Below are positions 27,098 to 35,513 of a stretch of DNA of 64,000 bases, piece by piece. Location: positions 714,216-778,215 of the forward strand of contig NZ_JAGSPN010000001.1 of assembly GCF_018139685.1 (NCBI RefSeq), written 5' to 3'. A program made the translations under genes and the position numbers. Under the pieces are notes generated by a model, which worked only from the letters and a program-made list of their open reading frames with translations, did no database searches and was not told the DNA's origin. Each line of letters begins with the position of its first letter. Positions within the stretch are counted from its first letter, which is position 1. The stretch is from Cognatundibacterium luofuense. Its GTDB lineage: Bacteria > Pseudomonadota > Gammaproteobacteria > Burkholderiales > Burkholderiaceae_D.

Positions 27098-28128
27098 AAC
27101 GATATGCAGGTATTACTGCGATTAGCCGCTTTTTACCGGAAGCAAAACTGACAAATATTGAATTGTCAGAGATTTTTCCAGAGTGGAGTGCAGAGAAAAT
27201 TTATGAGAAAACCGGAATTCTTGAGCGCCGTATTGCTGCAGAAAATACGATGGCGTCGGATCTCGCGACACAGGCTGCAGTCAAATTGTTTGACGGCACG
27301 GGAATCTCTCCGGATTCTGTAGATTTTCTATTGTTTTGCACTCAGACGCCTGATTATTTACTTCCTTCATCTTCCTGTCTTATTCACCAGCGGCTTGCGT
27401 TGAGATCCGATTGTGGTGCGCTTGATATCAATATGGGGTGTTCAGGATTTGTTTACAGTTTGTCTGTTGCTGTTTCTATGATTGAATCCGGTATGGTTCA
27501 GCGCGTACTTGTGTTGTGTGCTGATACATACAGTAAATTGATACAGCCAGGTGATCGTAGTGTTATGCCTCTTTTCGGTGATGCGGGGGCAGCAGTGATG
27601 GTCGAGCTGGTCGAATCTGAAAAACCGTGTATTCACGGATTTGCATTTGGTACAGAAGGAAATGGCGCGAAGAATCTGATTGTTCACCACAGTGCTTGTA
27701 AAAAAGAATATTCAGAGAAATCGGTGTTTCGTGATAATTCTGGAGAGTATCGATCGGCTGAATATTTATATATGGATGGGCCTGAAATTCTGCAGTTCAC
27801 TCTGCAGAAGGTTCCCGTGCTGTGTCAGACCATCCTCGAAAAATCGCAGTTGGATTTAGATGCGATTGATTTGGTGGTTTTGCATCAGGCCAACCGGTTC
27901 TTGCTGGATGCGCTCAGAAAAAAACTGAAAGTGAAACAAGAGAAATTTGCGATTGAACTTGAACTCACTGGGAATACTGTTTCCTGCACAATTCCACTTG
28001 CGCTGATCGAATGCATACGCAAAGGAAGCTTAAAGCCTGGTATGACTTCCATACTTGCCGGGTTTGGCGTGGGATATTCATGGGCAGGTTGCGTGATTCA
28101 TTCAGGTGAAATCCGTGCTTTTATATAA
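27094..28128 (+). CDS. 3-oxoacyl-ACP synthase III (KAS III/FabH-like), first of a pair
   Basis: 344 residues with the complete Cys-His-Asn triad: C116 in NMGCSGFVY, H264 in LHQANRF and N294 in LTGNTVS. KAS III enzymes start acyl chains by condensing an acyl-CoA with malonyl-ACP. The start overlaps the aminotransferase stop as ATGA. A second KAS III, separated only by a dedicated ACP gene, follows; the two are clearly related but not near-identical. The context suggests synthesis of a short acyl group for the amino sugar rather than housekeeping fatty acids. Confidence 0.9.
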   Translation: MKRYAGITAISRFLPEAKLTNIELSEIFPEWSAEKIYEKTGILERRIAAENTMASDLATQAAVKLFDGTGISPDSVDFLLFCTQTPDYLLPSSSCLIHQRLALRSDCGALDINMGCSGFVYSLSVAVSMIESGMVQRVLVLCADTYSKLIQPGDRSVMPLFGDAGAAVMVELVESEKPCIHGFAFGTEGNGAKNLIVHHSACKKEYSEKSVFRDNSGEYRSAEYLYMDGPEILQFTLQKVPVLCQTILEKSQLDLDAIDLVVLHQANRFLLDALRKKLKVKQEKFAIELELTGNTVSCTIPLALIECIRKGSLKPGMTSILAGFGVGYSWAGCVIHSGEIRAFI

Positions 28129-28138
28129 GGAAAATAAA

Positions 28139-28366
28139 ATGTTAAATGAATTTATTGAAGGACTTGCTGAAATTCTTGAAACTGAGATTGAAAATATTCA
28201 GCCTGACACATTGCTGGGTAACTTTGCCTGGGATTCGCTTGCCGTAGTTTCAACTATGGCACTCGTGGATGATGTGTATTCGGTCATGCTCGATGGGCAA
28301 GCCCTGGCAAAGTGTCAGACTGTCGGAGATATACAGAATTTAATTGCAGTCGCAAGTGGTAATTAA
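28139..28366 (+). CDS. Acyl carrier protein of the glycosylation cluster
   Basis: 75 residues, acidic and helical. The phosphopantetheine serine is S33 in WDSLAVVS, a non-standard version of the DSL motif (W precedes D). The start at 28139 has AAGG eight bases upstream; the longer frame from 28106 overlaps the KAS III gene without a ribosome site. It sits between two KAS III genes and presumably carries their product to the acyltransferase. It differs from the housekeeping AcpP in lacking the usual acidic run around the serine. Confidence 0.85.
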   Translation: MLNEFIEGLAEILETEIENIQPDTLLGNFAWDSLAVVSTMALVDDVYSVMLDGQALAKCQTVGDIQNLIAVASGN

Positions 28367-28367
28367 A

Positions 28368-29429
28368 ATGGAAAACCCTGTTACCGATATTGGCAAGGCA
28401 CTGAATGTTCAGTGTGTCGCCTTGCGCGGGATTGTCAGTGCAGTTCCTGATGCCGTCGTCGGAAATGCTGTATTCGAGGAAAAGTTCGGTGCAAAAGCCG
28501 TTGCTGAAATCTCACGGATGACAGGTGTTCAAAGCCGGAGAGTTGCATCTGCAAATCAAACAACAGCAGATCTCGCTGAAGCAGCTGCAAGGCAATTGCT
28601 GCAAAAACTCCAATGGGATTCCGAGTCCGTTGATGCAATCGTATTTGTATCCCAGACACCGGACTATCGATTACCGGCCACCGCATGTGCCTTACAAGCA
28701 AGGTTGCAATTACCTGCACATTGTGCTGCGTTTGATATCAATTTAGGATGTTCCGGTTATGTGTACGGACTATGGGTTGCATCTAAATTAATTGATGGCG
28801 CAGGTGTTCGCCGTGTGCTGTTACTCGCAGGCGACACATCAACCAAACTGGTCAATCCGGAAGATCGCGCTACATCAATGCTTTTTGGTGACGCAGGAAC
28901 TGCGACTGCAATTGAATTTGATGAAACTGCGGCGCCATCCTGGTATGTATTAGGGACAGATGGCGGAGGCGAAAAAAATCTGATATTTCCGCGAAGCCAA
29001 TATCGTAGTGCACTTCCAGCAGGTGAAAAATTGTCTGCTGCCTCACCTGATCATTTGTACATGGATGGCGCGGAAGTGTTTAATTTTACGATTCGGAGTG
29101 TTCCTCCGCTCATCAATCAGGTCTTAAGAGTTTCAGATAAGGATATTTCTGACCTGACATATGTTTTATTTCATCAGGCAAACGCATTTATGCTGAAGCA
29201 TATTGCAAAGAAATTGTCGCTGCGTGCGGATCAGTTTCCAATGAATATAGATCGTTTTGGAAATACTTCGAGCGCTTCAATTCCGTTGCTACTGGCATCT
29301 CTGGGAAGTGAAGTGCGAACGGCGAATGATGTTGTGCTGGCTGGTTTTGGTGTCGGATATTCATGGGCCGCTGTTCAGCTTTCGCTGAACGGTCTGGAGG
29401 TATGTGATTTACTTGAGGTAAAGTCGTGA
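28368..29429 (+). CDS. 3-oxoacyl-ACP synthase III (KAS III/FabH-like), second of a pair
   Basis: 353 residues with triad C128 (NLGCSGYVYG), H269 (FHQANAF) and N299 (RFGNTSSAS). ATG 28368 is preferred to the TTG at 28344, which lies inside the ACP gene. It begins two bases after the ACP stop. The enzyme should initiate or extend a short acyl chain on the cluster ACP. Having two complete KAS III copies suggests successive condensations or two starters. Confidence 0.9.
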   Translation: MENPVTDIGKALNVQCVALRGIVSAVPDAVVGNAVFEEKFGAKAVAEISRMTGVQSRRVASANQTTADLAEAAARQLLQKLQWDSESVDAIVFVSQTPDYRLPATACALQARLQLPAHCAAFDINLGCSGYVYGLWVASKLIDGAGVRRVLLLAGDTSTKLVNPEDRATSMLFGDAGTATAIEFDETAAPSWYVLGTDGGGEKNLIFPRSQYRSALPAGEKLSAASPDHLYMDGAEVFNFTIRSVPPLINQVLRVSDKDISDLTYVLFHQANAFMLKHIAKKLSLRADQFPMNIDRFGNTSSASIPLLLASLGSEVRTANDVVLAGFGVGYSWAAVQLSLNGLEVCDLLEVKS

Positions 29430-30187
29430 TGTTCAGCAACGGTTATCTTTCGGGGAAGCGCATATTAGTGACTGGTGCATCATCCGGCATCGGCAGGCAG
29501 GTTGCGCTCGTGCTTTCCGCTTGTGGTGCAAAAATTTGCGTAACGGGACGCGATCTTGAACGCTTGCATTCGGTGGAGAAGGATTTATACGGTGAAGGTC
29601 ATTCTGTTCTGTGTCTGGACTTGAATGGATCGGATGCTGTGACAGATGCTATCCGAAATGATGCTGAGGTTTCGGGTGCATTTTGGGGTGTTTTCCACGG
29701 TGCAGGCATCAGCATGGTCAGGCCTGCAAAGTTATGTAAAGAAAAACAGTTTCATGATGTTTTCTCTAGCAGTGTTCAGTCTGCCATGGCTATTGCACGG
29801 GCTGTATCTTTACGTGGCGTGCTAGAAGATGGTGGTGCATTAGTCCTGATGTCTTCTGTGGCATCTCTTCGTGGTCAGGCAGGCATGGCATTATATTCCG
29901 CAGCTAAATCCGCGATTGATGGAATGACGCGGTCGCTCGCAGTTGAATTTGCCCCGAGACGTATCCGAGTGAATTCATTGTGCGCCGGTGCGGTGCATAC
30001 ACCGATGCACGAAAAACTGGTGAGCTCACTCAGTGCAGAGTCTGTCAAAGAATACGAAGACAAGCATTTGCTCGGTTTTGGCGTGCCTGATGATGTTGCA
30101 AATACGGTTGCGTTTTTAATCGGTGAGGGCGGACGCTGGATTACAGGGACGTCGATTGTAGTTGATGGCGGCTATACCGTCAGGTAA
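29426..30187 (+). CDS. SDR family oxidoreductase (FabG-like)
   Basis: 253 residues, Rossmann fold with cofactor motif TGASSGIG, serine in LMSSVASLRG and catalytic pair Y-S-A-A-K, followed by the C-terminal DGGYTV. It would reduce a 3-oxoacyl group on the ACP to a 3-hydroxyacyl group with NAD(P)H; FabG-like function is inferred from the neighbouring KAS III and ACP genes. The start may be GTG 29426 (overlapping the KAS III stop) or ATG 29429; GAGG sits 7 to 10 bases upstream of both. Confidence 0.87.
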   Translation: MMFSNGYLSGKRILVTGASSGIGRQVALVLSACGAKICVTGRDLERLHSVEKDLYGEGHSVLCLDLNGSDAVTDAIRNDAEVSGAFWGVFHGAGISMVRPAKLCKEKQFHDVFSSSVQSAMAIARAVSLRGVLEDGGALVLMSSVASLRGQAGMALYSAAKSAIDGMTRSLAVEFAPRRIRVNSLCAGAVHTPMHEKLVSSLSAESVKEYEDKHLLGFGVPDDVANTVAFLIGEGGRWITGTSIVVDGGYTVR

Positions 30188-30193
30188 GGGTAT

Positions 30194-30841
30194 ATGAAAC
30201 AAATTGTGGTCGTTGGTGGCGGGGGGATGGCCCGCGAAGTCATCGCCTTGATGAATCCGGTGATTCAGAGTGGTCAGGTGAGGATTCGCGGTGTCATTGA
30301 TGATACATTGCCTTTGGGTGAGGATTTTTTCCCTGGATATCCGTATCCGGTCCTCGGGAATATCGCTACTTTCAAACCGCAGGAAAGCGATTTATTGTTG
30401 CTGGCCATCGGCGATCCGGCTGCAAGGCTGAAGCTGGGCCGGGAATTGAGTACACGCGGTTGCCGTTTCTTTAGCTTTATTCATCCAACCGCCATAGTTG
30501 CTCCTGATGCGAAGCTGGGGGCCGGAGTCGTCATTTATCCGTATTCACTGGTTTCGGCGAATACCAGACTGGGTGATTTTGTGCTGATTAATGTGCATTC
30601 TGGTGCGGGACATGATGTTGTGATTGGTGACGGCAGTGTTATTTGTGCGCACGTTGACTTAACAGGTTTTGTGCAGGTTGGTGAAGCAGTTCTGATCGGG
30701 TCTCATGCTTCTGTGCTTCCCAAAGTACGTATCGGAGACTGCGCAAAGATTGGCGCGGGTTCTATTGTTGTACGAAGCGTCAGAGCACATGCAACGGTTT
30801 TTGCCCAGCCTGCGCGTACCTTAAAACAGGCAGAAGAATAA
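30194..30841 (+). CDS. NeuD/PglD/VioB-type sugar N-acyltransferase
   Basis: 215 residues. The N-terminal Rossmann-like part (VVVGGGGMAREVIALM) binds the nucleotide sugar; from about 95 a left-handed beta-helix of hexapeptide repeats begins (IVAPDAKLGAGVVIYPYSLV, then GDFVLINVHSGAGHDVVIGDG), with a histidine in SGAGHDV as likely base. Family members N-acetylate amino sugars (PglD, VioB). The placement after KAS III, ACP and SDR genes suggests that here the acyl donor is a hydroxyacyl-ACP or CoA. Its stop overlaps the Rieske gene start (TAATG). Confidence 0.87.
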   Translation: MKQIVVVGGGGMAREVIALMNPVIQSGQVRIRGVIDDTLPLGEDFFPGYPYPVLGNIATFKPQESDLLLLAIGDPAARLKLGRELSTRGCRFFSFIHPTAIVAPDAKLGAGVVIYPYSLVSANTRLGDFVLINVHSGAGHDVVIGDGSVICAHVDLTGFVQVGEAVLIGSHASVLPKVRIGDCAKIGAGSIVVRSVRAHATVFAQPARTLKQAEE

Positions 30842-31848
30842 TGAATCGTTTTTTGCGTGACAGTTACTGGCATTTGCTGTGTCACCGCACTGAGCTTCCG
30901 GAAAGTGGTGACTACCTTCGCTTACAGTGGCTGGGTGAAGATGTTGTCGTGGCCAATGATCAGGGAGACCTGATCGTATTTGATAATGTTTGTCCCCATC
31001 GTGGAGCGCGTTTCTTTTCGAATGACTCCGGTAATGGACCTGTCAGTTGCCCGTATCACGGCTGGACATTTCGTGGCGGCGAGTTGCATATTCCGTGTCG
31101 CCACAAATTTCGTGAGCAAGAGCTTAACGGATTGCATATCGGTTCGCTGAATCTCGCGTGGTGTGGCGATTTTTTGTTTGCTTCGGTGAAGCCGCTTAAG
31201 TCACTGGAGAGTCAACTGGCAGGCATGTTTGACAGGCTTGCAGCAATCTCAATGGACATTTACGGACGTCACGACTGGAATGCTTACACTTACAACTGTG
31301 ACTGGAAAATCGCAATTGAGAATGGCCTTGATTCGCTGCACACACCATTCGTTCATACGAACTCTCTTGGGCGTTTGCACTTGTCTGATCCTGTCAACTA
31401 TTATGAAGCTGCAAACTCACTTGCATGCTTCGAAATCGCTGACCCACAAATGTTGCGGCGCCTGAAGACTGTCGGAAAACTGTTCCAGCTATCGGAACAG
31501 TTTCAAGGTTATATGAGCATGTTCATATTCCCGTTTACGATGCTGACATCAACTTTTGGCTATTCTTATTCGTTGCAGCACTTTTTTCCCGCGAAGGAAT
31601 CCGGCCAGACCGGGTTTTACAGTCGTTTACTAAAGGGAGTATTGCGCCCAGGCTTGGATGCTGCAGCCTTGCAGCATTTTTTTGACTCAACGGCGCAAGT
31701 TAACCGGATGGTATTTGAGGAAGATCACGCTGTTTGCCGTCAGATAGATTTTTCCCGCTACGACTGGCGTGACTTATCCCGATTGTCTGAGGATGAAGAA
31801 AAAATCGCCCATTTCCGTCGCAGTTTGCAAGCTATAGCGCCGAATTGA
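30841..31848 (+). CDS. Rieske [2Fe-2S] oxygenase
   Basis: 335 residues. The Rieske cluster ligands are C51-x-H53 and C70-x2-H73. The mononuclear iron site shows D164-x2-H167-x4-H172 (DSLHTPFVH), so the oxygenase is intact and not just a ferredoxin domain. It resembles aromatic-ring or VanA-type hydroxylase alpha subunits. No reductase or ferredoxin is in the window. As the last gene of the coupled cluster, it probably hydroxylates the acyl chain or the sugar; this is inference. It converges with the minus-strand gene at 31858, nine bases away. Confidence 0.85.
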   Translation: MNRFLRDSYWHLLCHRTELPESGDYLRLQWLGEDVVVANDQGDLIVFDNVCPHRGARFFSNDSGNGPVSCPYHGWTFRGGELHIPCRHKFREQELNGLHIGSLNLAWCGDFLFASVKPLKSLESQLAGMFDRLAAISMDIYGRHDWNAYTYNCDWKIAIENGLDSLHTPFVHTNSLGRLHLSDPVNYYEAANSLACFEIADPQMLRRLKTVGKLFQLSEQFQGYMSMFIFPFTMLTSTFGYSYSLQHFFPAKESGQTGFYSRLLKGVLRPGLDAAALQHFFDSTAQVNRMVFEEDHAVCRQIDFSRYDWRDLSRLSEDEEKIAHFRRSLQAIAPN

Positions 31849-31857
31849 GGCAACTGA

Positions 31858-32451
31858 TTAAGGCGCAGGTTTCCGGATGTACGGGAACTGCGCTTGCATT
31901 TCGGTAGTTTTGGCAAACTGGACGGGTAGTGTGTTTCGCTGCCCCGGAAGACGAACATGCAGCGAGCCCCCCGCAGGATTCTCCAGCCAAATATCCAATA
32001 CTTCGAGAGCATTTTCAGGTGATTCTGCCTGTATGCAGTTAATCAGAAGTTCAGTATCCCTATCGTCCAGCAGGCACAGTTTGTTCTCACCGGTAAGGTA
32101 AAAACGTTGTTGTTCATCGATCAGAACGGCTGATATCGAGGTGAGTGCCGCACCGGTATGCAGACGAATCCCTTCAGGAGTCAGGCTGCAAATCCACGGG
32201 CACACTTCCAGTTCTACGAATACACGCTGTGGACCGTTCTGAAAGTACCAGTTTCCCGCCTCATCAGACTGGTAATTACGTCCGATAAAGGCCTGCAATG
32301 CCGGGTTACGGATAATGTCTCCGGCGCCGCCCGTTCTCTGACATGCCTCATCCCGCATTCGCCACTGTCCACGGGCATCTAGTGCCAGCCAGCCGTAACA
32401 GTCAGGTACGTCCGGCCATTTCAGCATGGCAGCTTTGACGATGTCATCCAT
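31858..32451 (-). CDS. Conserved hypothetical protein next to a hydrolase gene
   Basis: 197 residues; family not named. Begins MDDIVKAAMLKWPDVPDCYGWLALDARGQWR and contains GNWYFQNGPQRVFVELE, patterns I recall from unknown Burkholderiales proteins. No membrane segment or metal motif. ATG 32451 lies one base after the hydrolase stop (TGACATG), so it is probably the last gene of the four-gene minus-strand group. The longer frame to 32613 runs inside the hydrolase gene and is rejected. Confidence 0.75.
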   Translation of the reverse strand: MDDIVKAAMLKWPDVPDCYGWLALDARGQWRMRDEACQRTGGAGDIIRNPALQAFIGRNYQSDEAGNWYFQNGPQRVFVELEVCPWICSLTPEGIRLHTGAALTSISAVLIDEQQRFYLTGENKLCLLDDRDTELLINCIQAESPENALEVLDIWLENPAGGSLHVRLPGQRNTLPVQFAKTTEMQAQFPYIRKPAP

Positions 32452-32452
32452 G

Positions 32453-33403
32453 TCAGGACTCCAGAAAAGACAGAATTTTTTGTGGCAGCCAGTCCAGATT
32501 ACCCGGGAGGAATCCAGTGCCGAATCCGACGTGTCCTCCATGATCCGGATATTCCAGTGTGACGGAATCAGAGCATGCTGCCGGTAAATGGATGCCGGGG
32601 AGAAACGGATCATTGCGGGCGTTTAACACAAGCGTCCGCACACGTATATCTGGCAGGATGTGGCAGGCACTGGCACGATGCCAGTAATCGTCGGTATTTT
32701 TATAGCCATGCAACGGCGCAGTAACGACGTTGTCGAATTCGTAAAGATTGCGTGCGCTCAGCATTCGGTCGCGGGGGAATAATTCCGGATACTGGTGAAG
32801 TTTCTTCAGACATTTTGGCTTCAGTGTATTCAGAAACATCCGGGTATAAATCCGGTTTAATCCTCGCGACAATGCAGCGCCGCCTGCGCTGAGATTCAAC
32901 GGAGCTGAGACTGCGCAGGCCGCATCAATGTAGCTCGCTTCGCTGCCAGATTCACCCAGATAACGCAGTAAAGCGTTGCCGCCAAGTGAAACACCGCAGA
33001 CAAAAAAACGCCGGTGCTGTTCTGCAGGAAACTGTGTACGTAACTTCTGCAATATCCAGCCAACTTCCTGAGAGTCCCCGGAATGATAAAAGCGCGGCGC
33101 AAGATTCAGCTCACCGGAGCACCCCCGGAAATGCGGGATAACACCGTGCCAGCCCAGCGACTGCACCTGCGCCATCAATGCACGGGCGTAATGACTGTTA
33201 CTCGAACCTTCAAGGCCGTGAAATAAAATCAGTACAGGCTTGCCAGCCTGCCCATCGACAAAATCCAGATCGATAAAATCCTGATCCGGTGTTTGCCAGC
33301 GTTCTCTGCGGAAAGCAACAGCGGGGCGGGGACTGAGCAGGGCTGGAAGAATGGTCTGCAGATGTCCGCCGGGCATCCAGAACGGTGATCGGTACTCAGA
33401 CAT
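32453..33403 (-). CDS. YheT-type alpha/beta hydrolase
   Basis: 316 residues. The lid begins SPFWMPGGHLQTILPALL, typical of YheT (UPF0017). Catalytic triad: serine in GVSLGGNAL, aspartate in LNARNDPFLP and histidine in HGGHVGF. It is a cytoplasmic esterase or lipase-like enzyme of unclear substrate. It overlaps the next upstream gene by one base (TGATG). Confidence 0.92.
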   Translation of the reverse strand: MSEYRSPFWMPGGHLQTILPALLSPRPAVAFRRERWQTPDQDFIDLDFVDGQAGKPVLILFHGLEGSSNSHYARALMAQVQSLGWHGVIPHFRGCSGELNLAPRFYHSGDSQEVGWILQKLRTQFPAEQHRRFFVCGVSLGGNALLRYLGESGSEASYIDAACAVSAPLNLSAGGAALSRGLNRIYTRMFLNTLKPKCLKKLHQYPELFPRDRMLSARNLYEFDNVVTAPLHGYKNTDDYWHRASACHILPDIRVRTLVLNARNDPFLPGIHLPAACSDSVTLEYPDHGGHVGFGTGFLPGNLDWLPQKILSFLES

Positions 33404-33843
33404 CAGTGCAAAACGCTTGCTTTGAATAAATCGAGCGGAGCTTTACCTGCGGCCACAGAAGCATGGTGCATGGCGATGCGCCAGCCGTGCGGGGTTTTGA
33501 CAAACACATTCGTTGCAATGATGTGGATGTCAGGTAAGTCGTCATTCTGACGGGAAACATGCTCAACCACACTGTGTATTGAGCTCATCAGTTGCTGCAC
33601 TGAGTGAAGCTGCGTGGCTTGTATGCTGACCGTGCCGCGTTCAAAAATTGCCTCGTAGGATGCGCGGATCGCAGTATGGCCGATCAGGCGTGGTGCGCCG
33701 GGATGTATGCAGACGATCTCTTCGTCATCAGCCCACAGCGCCATCAGGGCGTCAATGTCCGCTTTGCTGATGGCTTCATAAAAAGCGGCTTCGGCCTCGT
33801 CGGGCGTACTGTTGAGTTGCTTTTTATCCGGCATGATCGGCAT
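33403..33843 (-). CDS. NTF2-like (SnoaL/DUF4440-type) protein
   Basis: 146 residues. The cone-shaped NTF2 fold is indicated by EAAFYEAISKADIDALMALWADDEEIVCIHPGAPRLIGHTAI and the later GWRIAMHHAS. Function unknown; family members include small isomerases and stress proteins. Start taken at 33843, seven bases after the zinc-finger gene stop; no ribosome site is visible, so coupling is likely. Start at 33834 is also possible. Confidence 0.8.
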   Translation of the reverse strand: MPIMPDKKQLNSTPDEAEAAFYEAISKADIDALMALWADDEEIVCIHPGAPRLIGHTAIRASYEAIFERGTVSIQATQLHSVQQLMSSIHSVVEHVSRQNDDLPDIHIIATNVFVKTPHGWRIAMHHASVAAGKAPLDLFKASVLH

Positions 33844-33850
33844 TCGGAGA

Positions 33851-34048
33851 TCAGTGGCCTTTGATAACGGTGCCCGGCGCAAGCTGATACTGTGTGCCGC
33901 AGTAAGGGCAGGTCGCTTTGCCACCGTGAGACATATCCAGGAAAACTTTCGGGTGTGATGACCAGAGCGGCATGTTCGGATTAGGGCAATATGCCGGCAG
34001 ATCTTCTGCTTTGAGCTCGACTGGCGCCTGTGCGTTATTGGTGGTCAT
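33851..34048 (-). CDS. Zinc-finger (zf-CHCC) small protein
   Basis: 65 residues. Potential zinc ligands: C of AYCPNP, histidine of SSHPKVFLD, then C-P-Y-C (CPYCGTQY). This CHCC arrangement is that of bacterial proteins related to NDUFS6. GGAG lies six bases before the ATG at 34048; a longer frame from 34078 has no ribosome site. It heads the minus-strand group. Confidence 0.85.
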   Translation of the reverse strand: MTTNNAQAPVELKAEDLPAYCPNPNMPLWSSHPKVFLDMSHGGKATCPYCGTQYQLAPGTVIKGH

Positions 34049-34293
34049 AAAAAACTCCGCATTGTTAGATTGAAACAATAAACCGCGATTTTAGCGGATT
34101 TGACTGTTTCCCGGCAGTATCCGGCAAGGAAAAGCGAATCTGGGTACAATATGTGCTGTTTTCCGCATGGCAAAAACGGCGACCACCCCGGACGCCCGCA
34201 GAACAACTGGACTTCCAGAAGCCCCTGTGCAGTTTGCCGCATTTTCCGTAAAAAACAGGCTCCAGACAGGTTTCCGGTCTGTCCTACTCCTCT

Positions 34294-34995
34294 ATGTCGT
34301 TTCAAACTGAAAAAGAAGCAGTGCAGCATGCACTGAAAGCCGGTGCTCCCACCTTGTTCGGGATCGGAGCCTGGGGATTGGTTGTTGGCGTTGCCATGAT
34401 CAAGGCAGGGCTGTCCGTCCCGCAGGCGCTGGGTATGACTTTGCTGGTTTTTGCCGGATCAGCACAACTTGCGTCCTTGCCCTTGATCGCCGCGCACGCA
34501 CCGCTCTGGGTAATTTTTGCCACAGCGCTCGTGGTGAATTTAAGGTTTGTCATTTTTTCGGCAATTCTCGCCCCGCACTTCGCGCATTTGCCGTTACGGA
34601 CACGGGCATGGCTGGGCTTTCTGACCGGCGACGTTTCCGTTAGTTTGTTTGTTCAGCAATATCCTGAACTGGAGAACGGGAAATACAAATTATCGTATCT
34701 GAAAGCCCTTGTTTTTCCCAACTGGACTGCCTGGCAGATTGGTTCTGTTGCGGGAATTCTTGCAGGCAGTCAGGTGCCGGAAAACTGGGGACTGGGATTC
34801 GCCGGAACGCTGGCAATCTTGTGTGTCATGTTGCCGCTGATGATTGGACGTATCGCTGCCGCCGGTGTTCTGGTCGCAGGCGTTGTGAGTCTGACCTTAC
34901 ATGCATTGCCTTACAAGCTGGGTTTATTGTGTGCGGTGTTAGCGGGTGTGGTGGTTGCAATGATGCTGGAAAAAAAGGGAGCGAACCGTGAGTGA
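34294..34995 (+). CDS. azlC: AzlC family branched-chain amino acid exporter, large subunit
   Basis: 233 residues with five or six membrane helices and the AzlC signature FAGSAQLASLPLIAAHAPLWVIFATALVVNLRFVIFS. With AzlD it exports branched-chain amino acids or related compounds. It overlaps azlD by eight bases. The 245-base gap upstream (34049-34293) holds a TACAAT (34145-34150) but no clear -35 element, so the promoter is not established. Confidence 0.9.
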   Translation: MSFQTEKEAVQHALKAGAPTLFGIGAWGLVVGVAMIKAGLSVPQALGMTLLVFAGSAQLASLPLIAAHAPLWVIFATALVVNLRFVIFSAILAPHFAHLPLRTRAWLGFLTGDVSVSLFVQQYPELENGKYKLSYLKALVFPNWTAWQIGSVAGILAGSQVPENWGLGFAGTLAILCVMLPLMIGRIAAAGVLVAGVVSLTLHALPYKLGLLCAVLAGVVVAMMLEKKGANRE

Positions 34996-35332
34996 TCTTG
35001 AAATATGGAGCGCCATCATTCTGCTGACTCTCGCGACTTTTATTGCGCGCAGCGGCTTCTGGCTCGCGGGTGCACGCGTACGCTTGCCGGAAACTTTGCA
35101 AGGAGCACTGCGTTATGCTCCGGCTTGCGCGCTGGCAGCGATTATTTTTCCCGATCTGATTCTTGTGCAGGGTCAGCCCGAGCTAAGTTTGCATAATCCC
35201 CGTTTGCTGGCGGGGATAGTTGCGGCAGTTTTTTTTCAGTGGCGAAAGAATATGCTGCAGACCATTCTGTTCGGTATGCTGGTATTCACAGTGCTGCGCT
35301 TGCTGATGCAGGCTGGTGTGCTTCCGCACTGA
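34988..35332 (+). CDS. azlD: AzlD domain small subunit of branched-chain amino acid exporter
   Basis: 114 residues, four hydrophobic segments, RSGFWLAGARVRLPETLQGALRYAPACALAAIIFPDLIL typical of AzlD. It overlaps azlC by eight bases and is translated with it. Confidence 0.9.
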   Translation: MSDLEIWSAIILLTLATFIARSGFWLAGARVRLPETLQGALRYAPACALAAIIFPDLILVQGQPELSLHNPRLLAGIVAAVFFQWRKNMLQTILFGMLVFTVLRLLMQAGVLPH

Positions 35333-35399
35333 GAAAGACGGTTTTTTCCTGCTGCTGAGTTGTCGCTGCACAGGAAAGTGGTATCTGCATAAGAAACCC

Positions 35400-35429
35400 T
35401 TGGGGCGGCAGCGTTTGCTTTGGTAAAAT
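35400..35429 (+). promoter_or_regulatory. Possible promoter of pgk
   Basis: TTGGGG and extended -10 TGGTAAAAT (-10 35424-35429) are separated by 18 bases, 85 bases before the pgk ATG. The -35 element is weak. Confidence 0.4.
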
Positions 35430-35513
35430 ATCGCGCTATTAACCTCCTGGGTATATTGAAATATTGCTCACCCTTGCAGGTCGCAGATTTTACTAACTTA
35501 TCAATAGACAACG

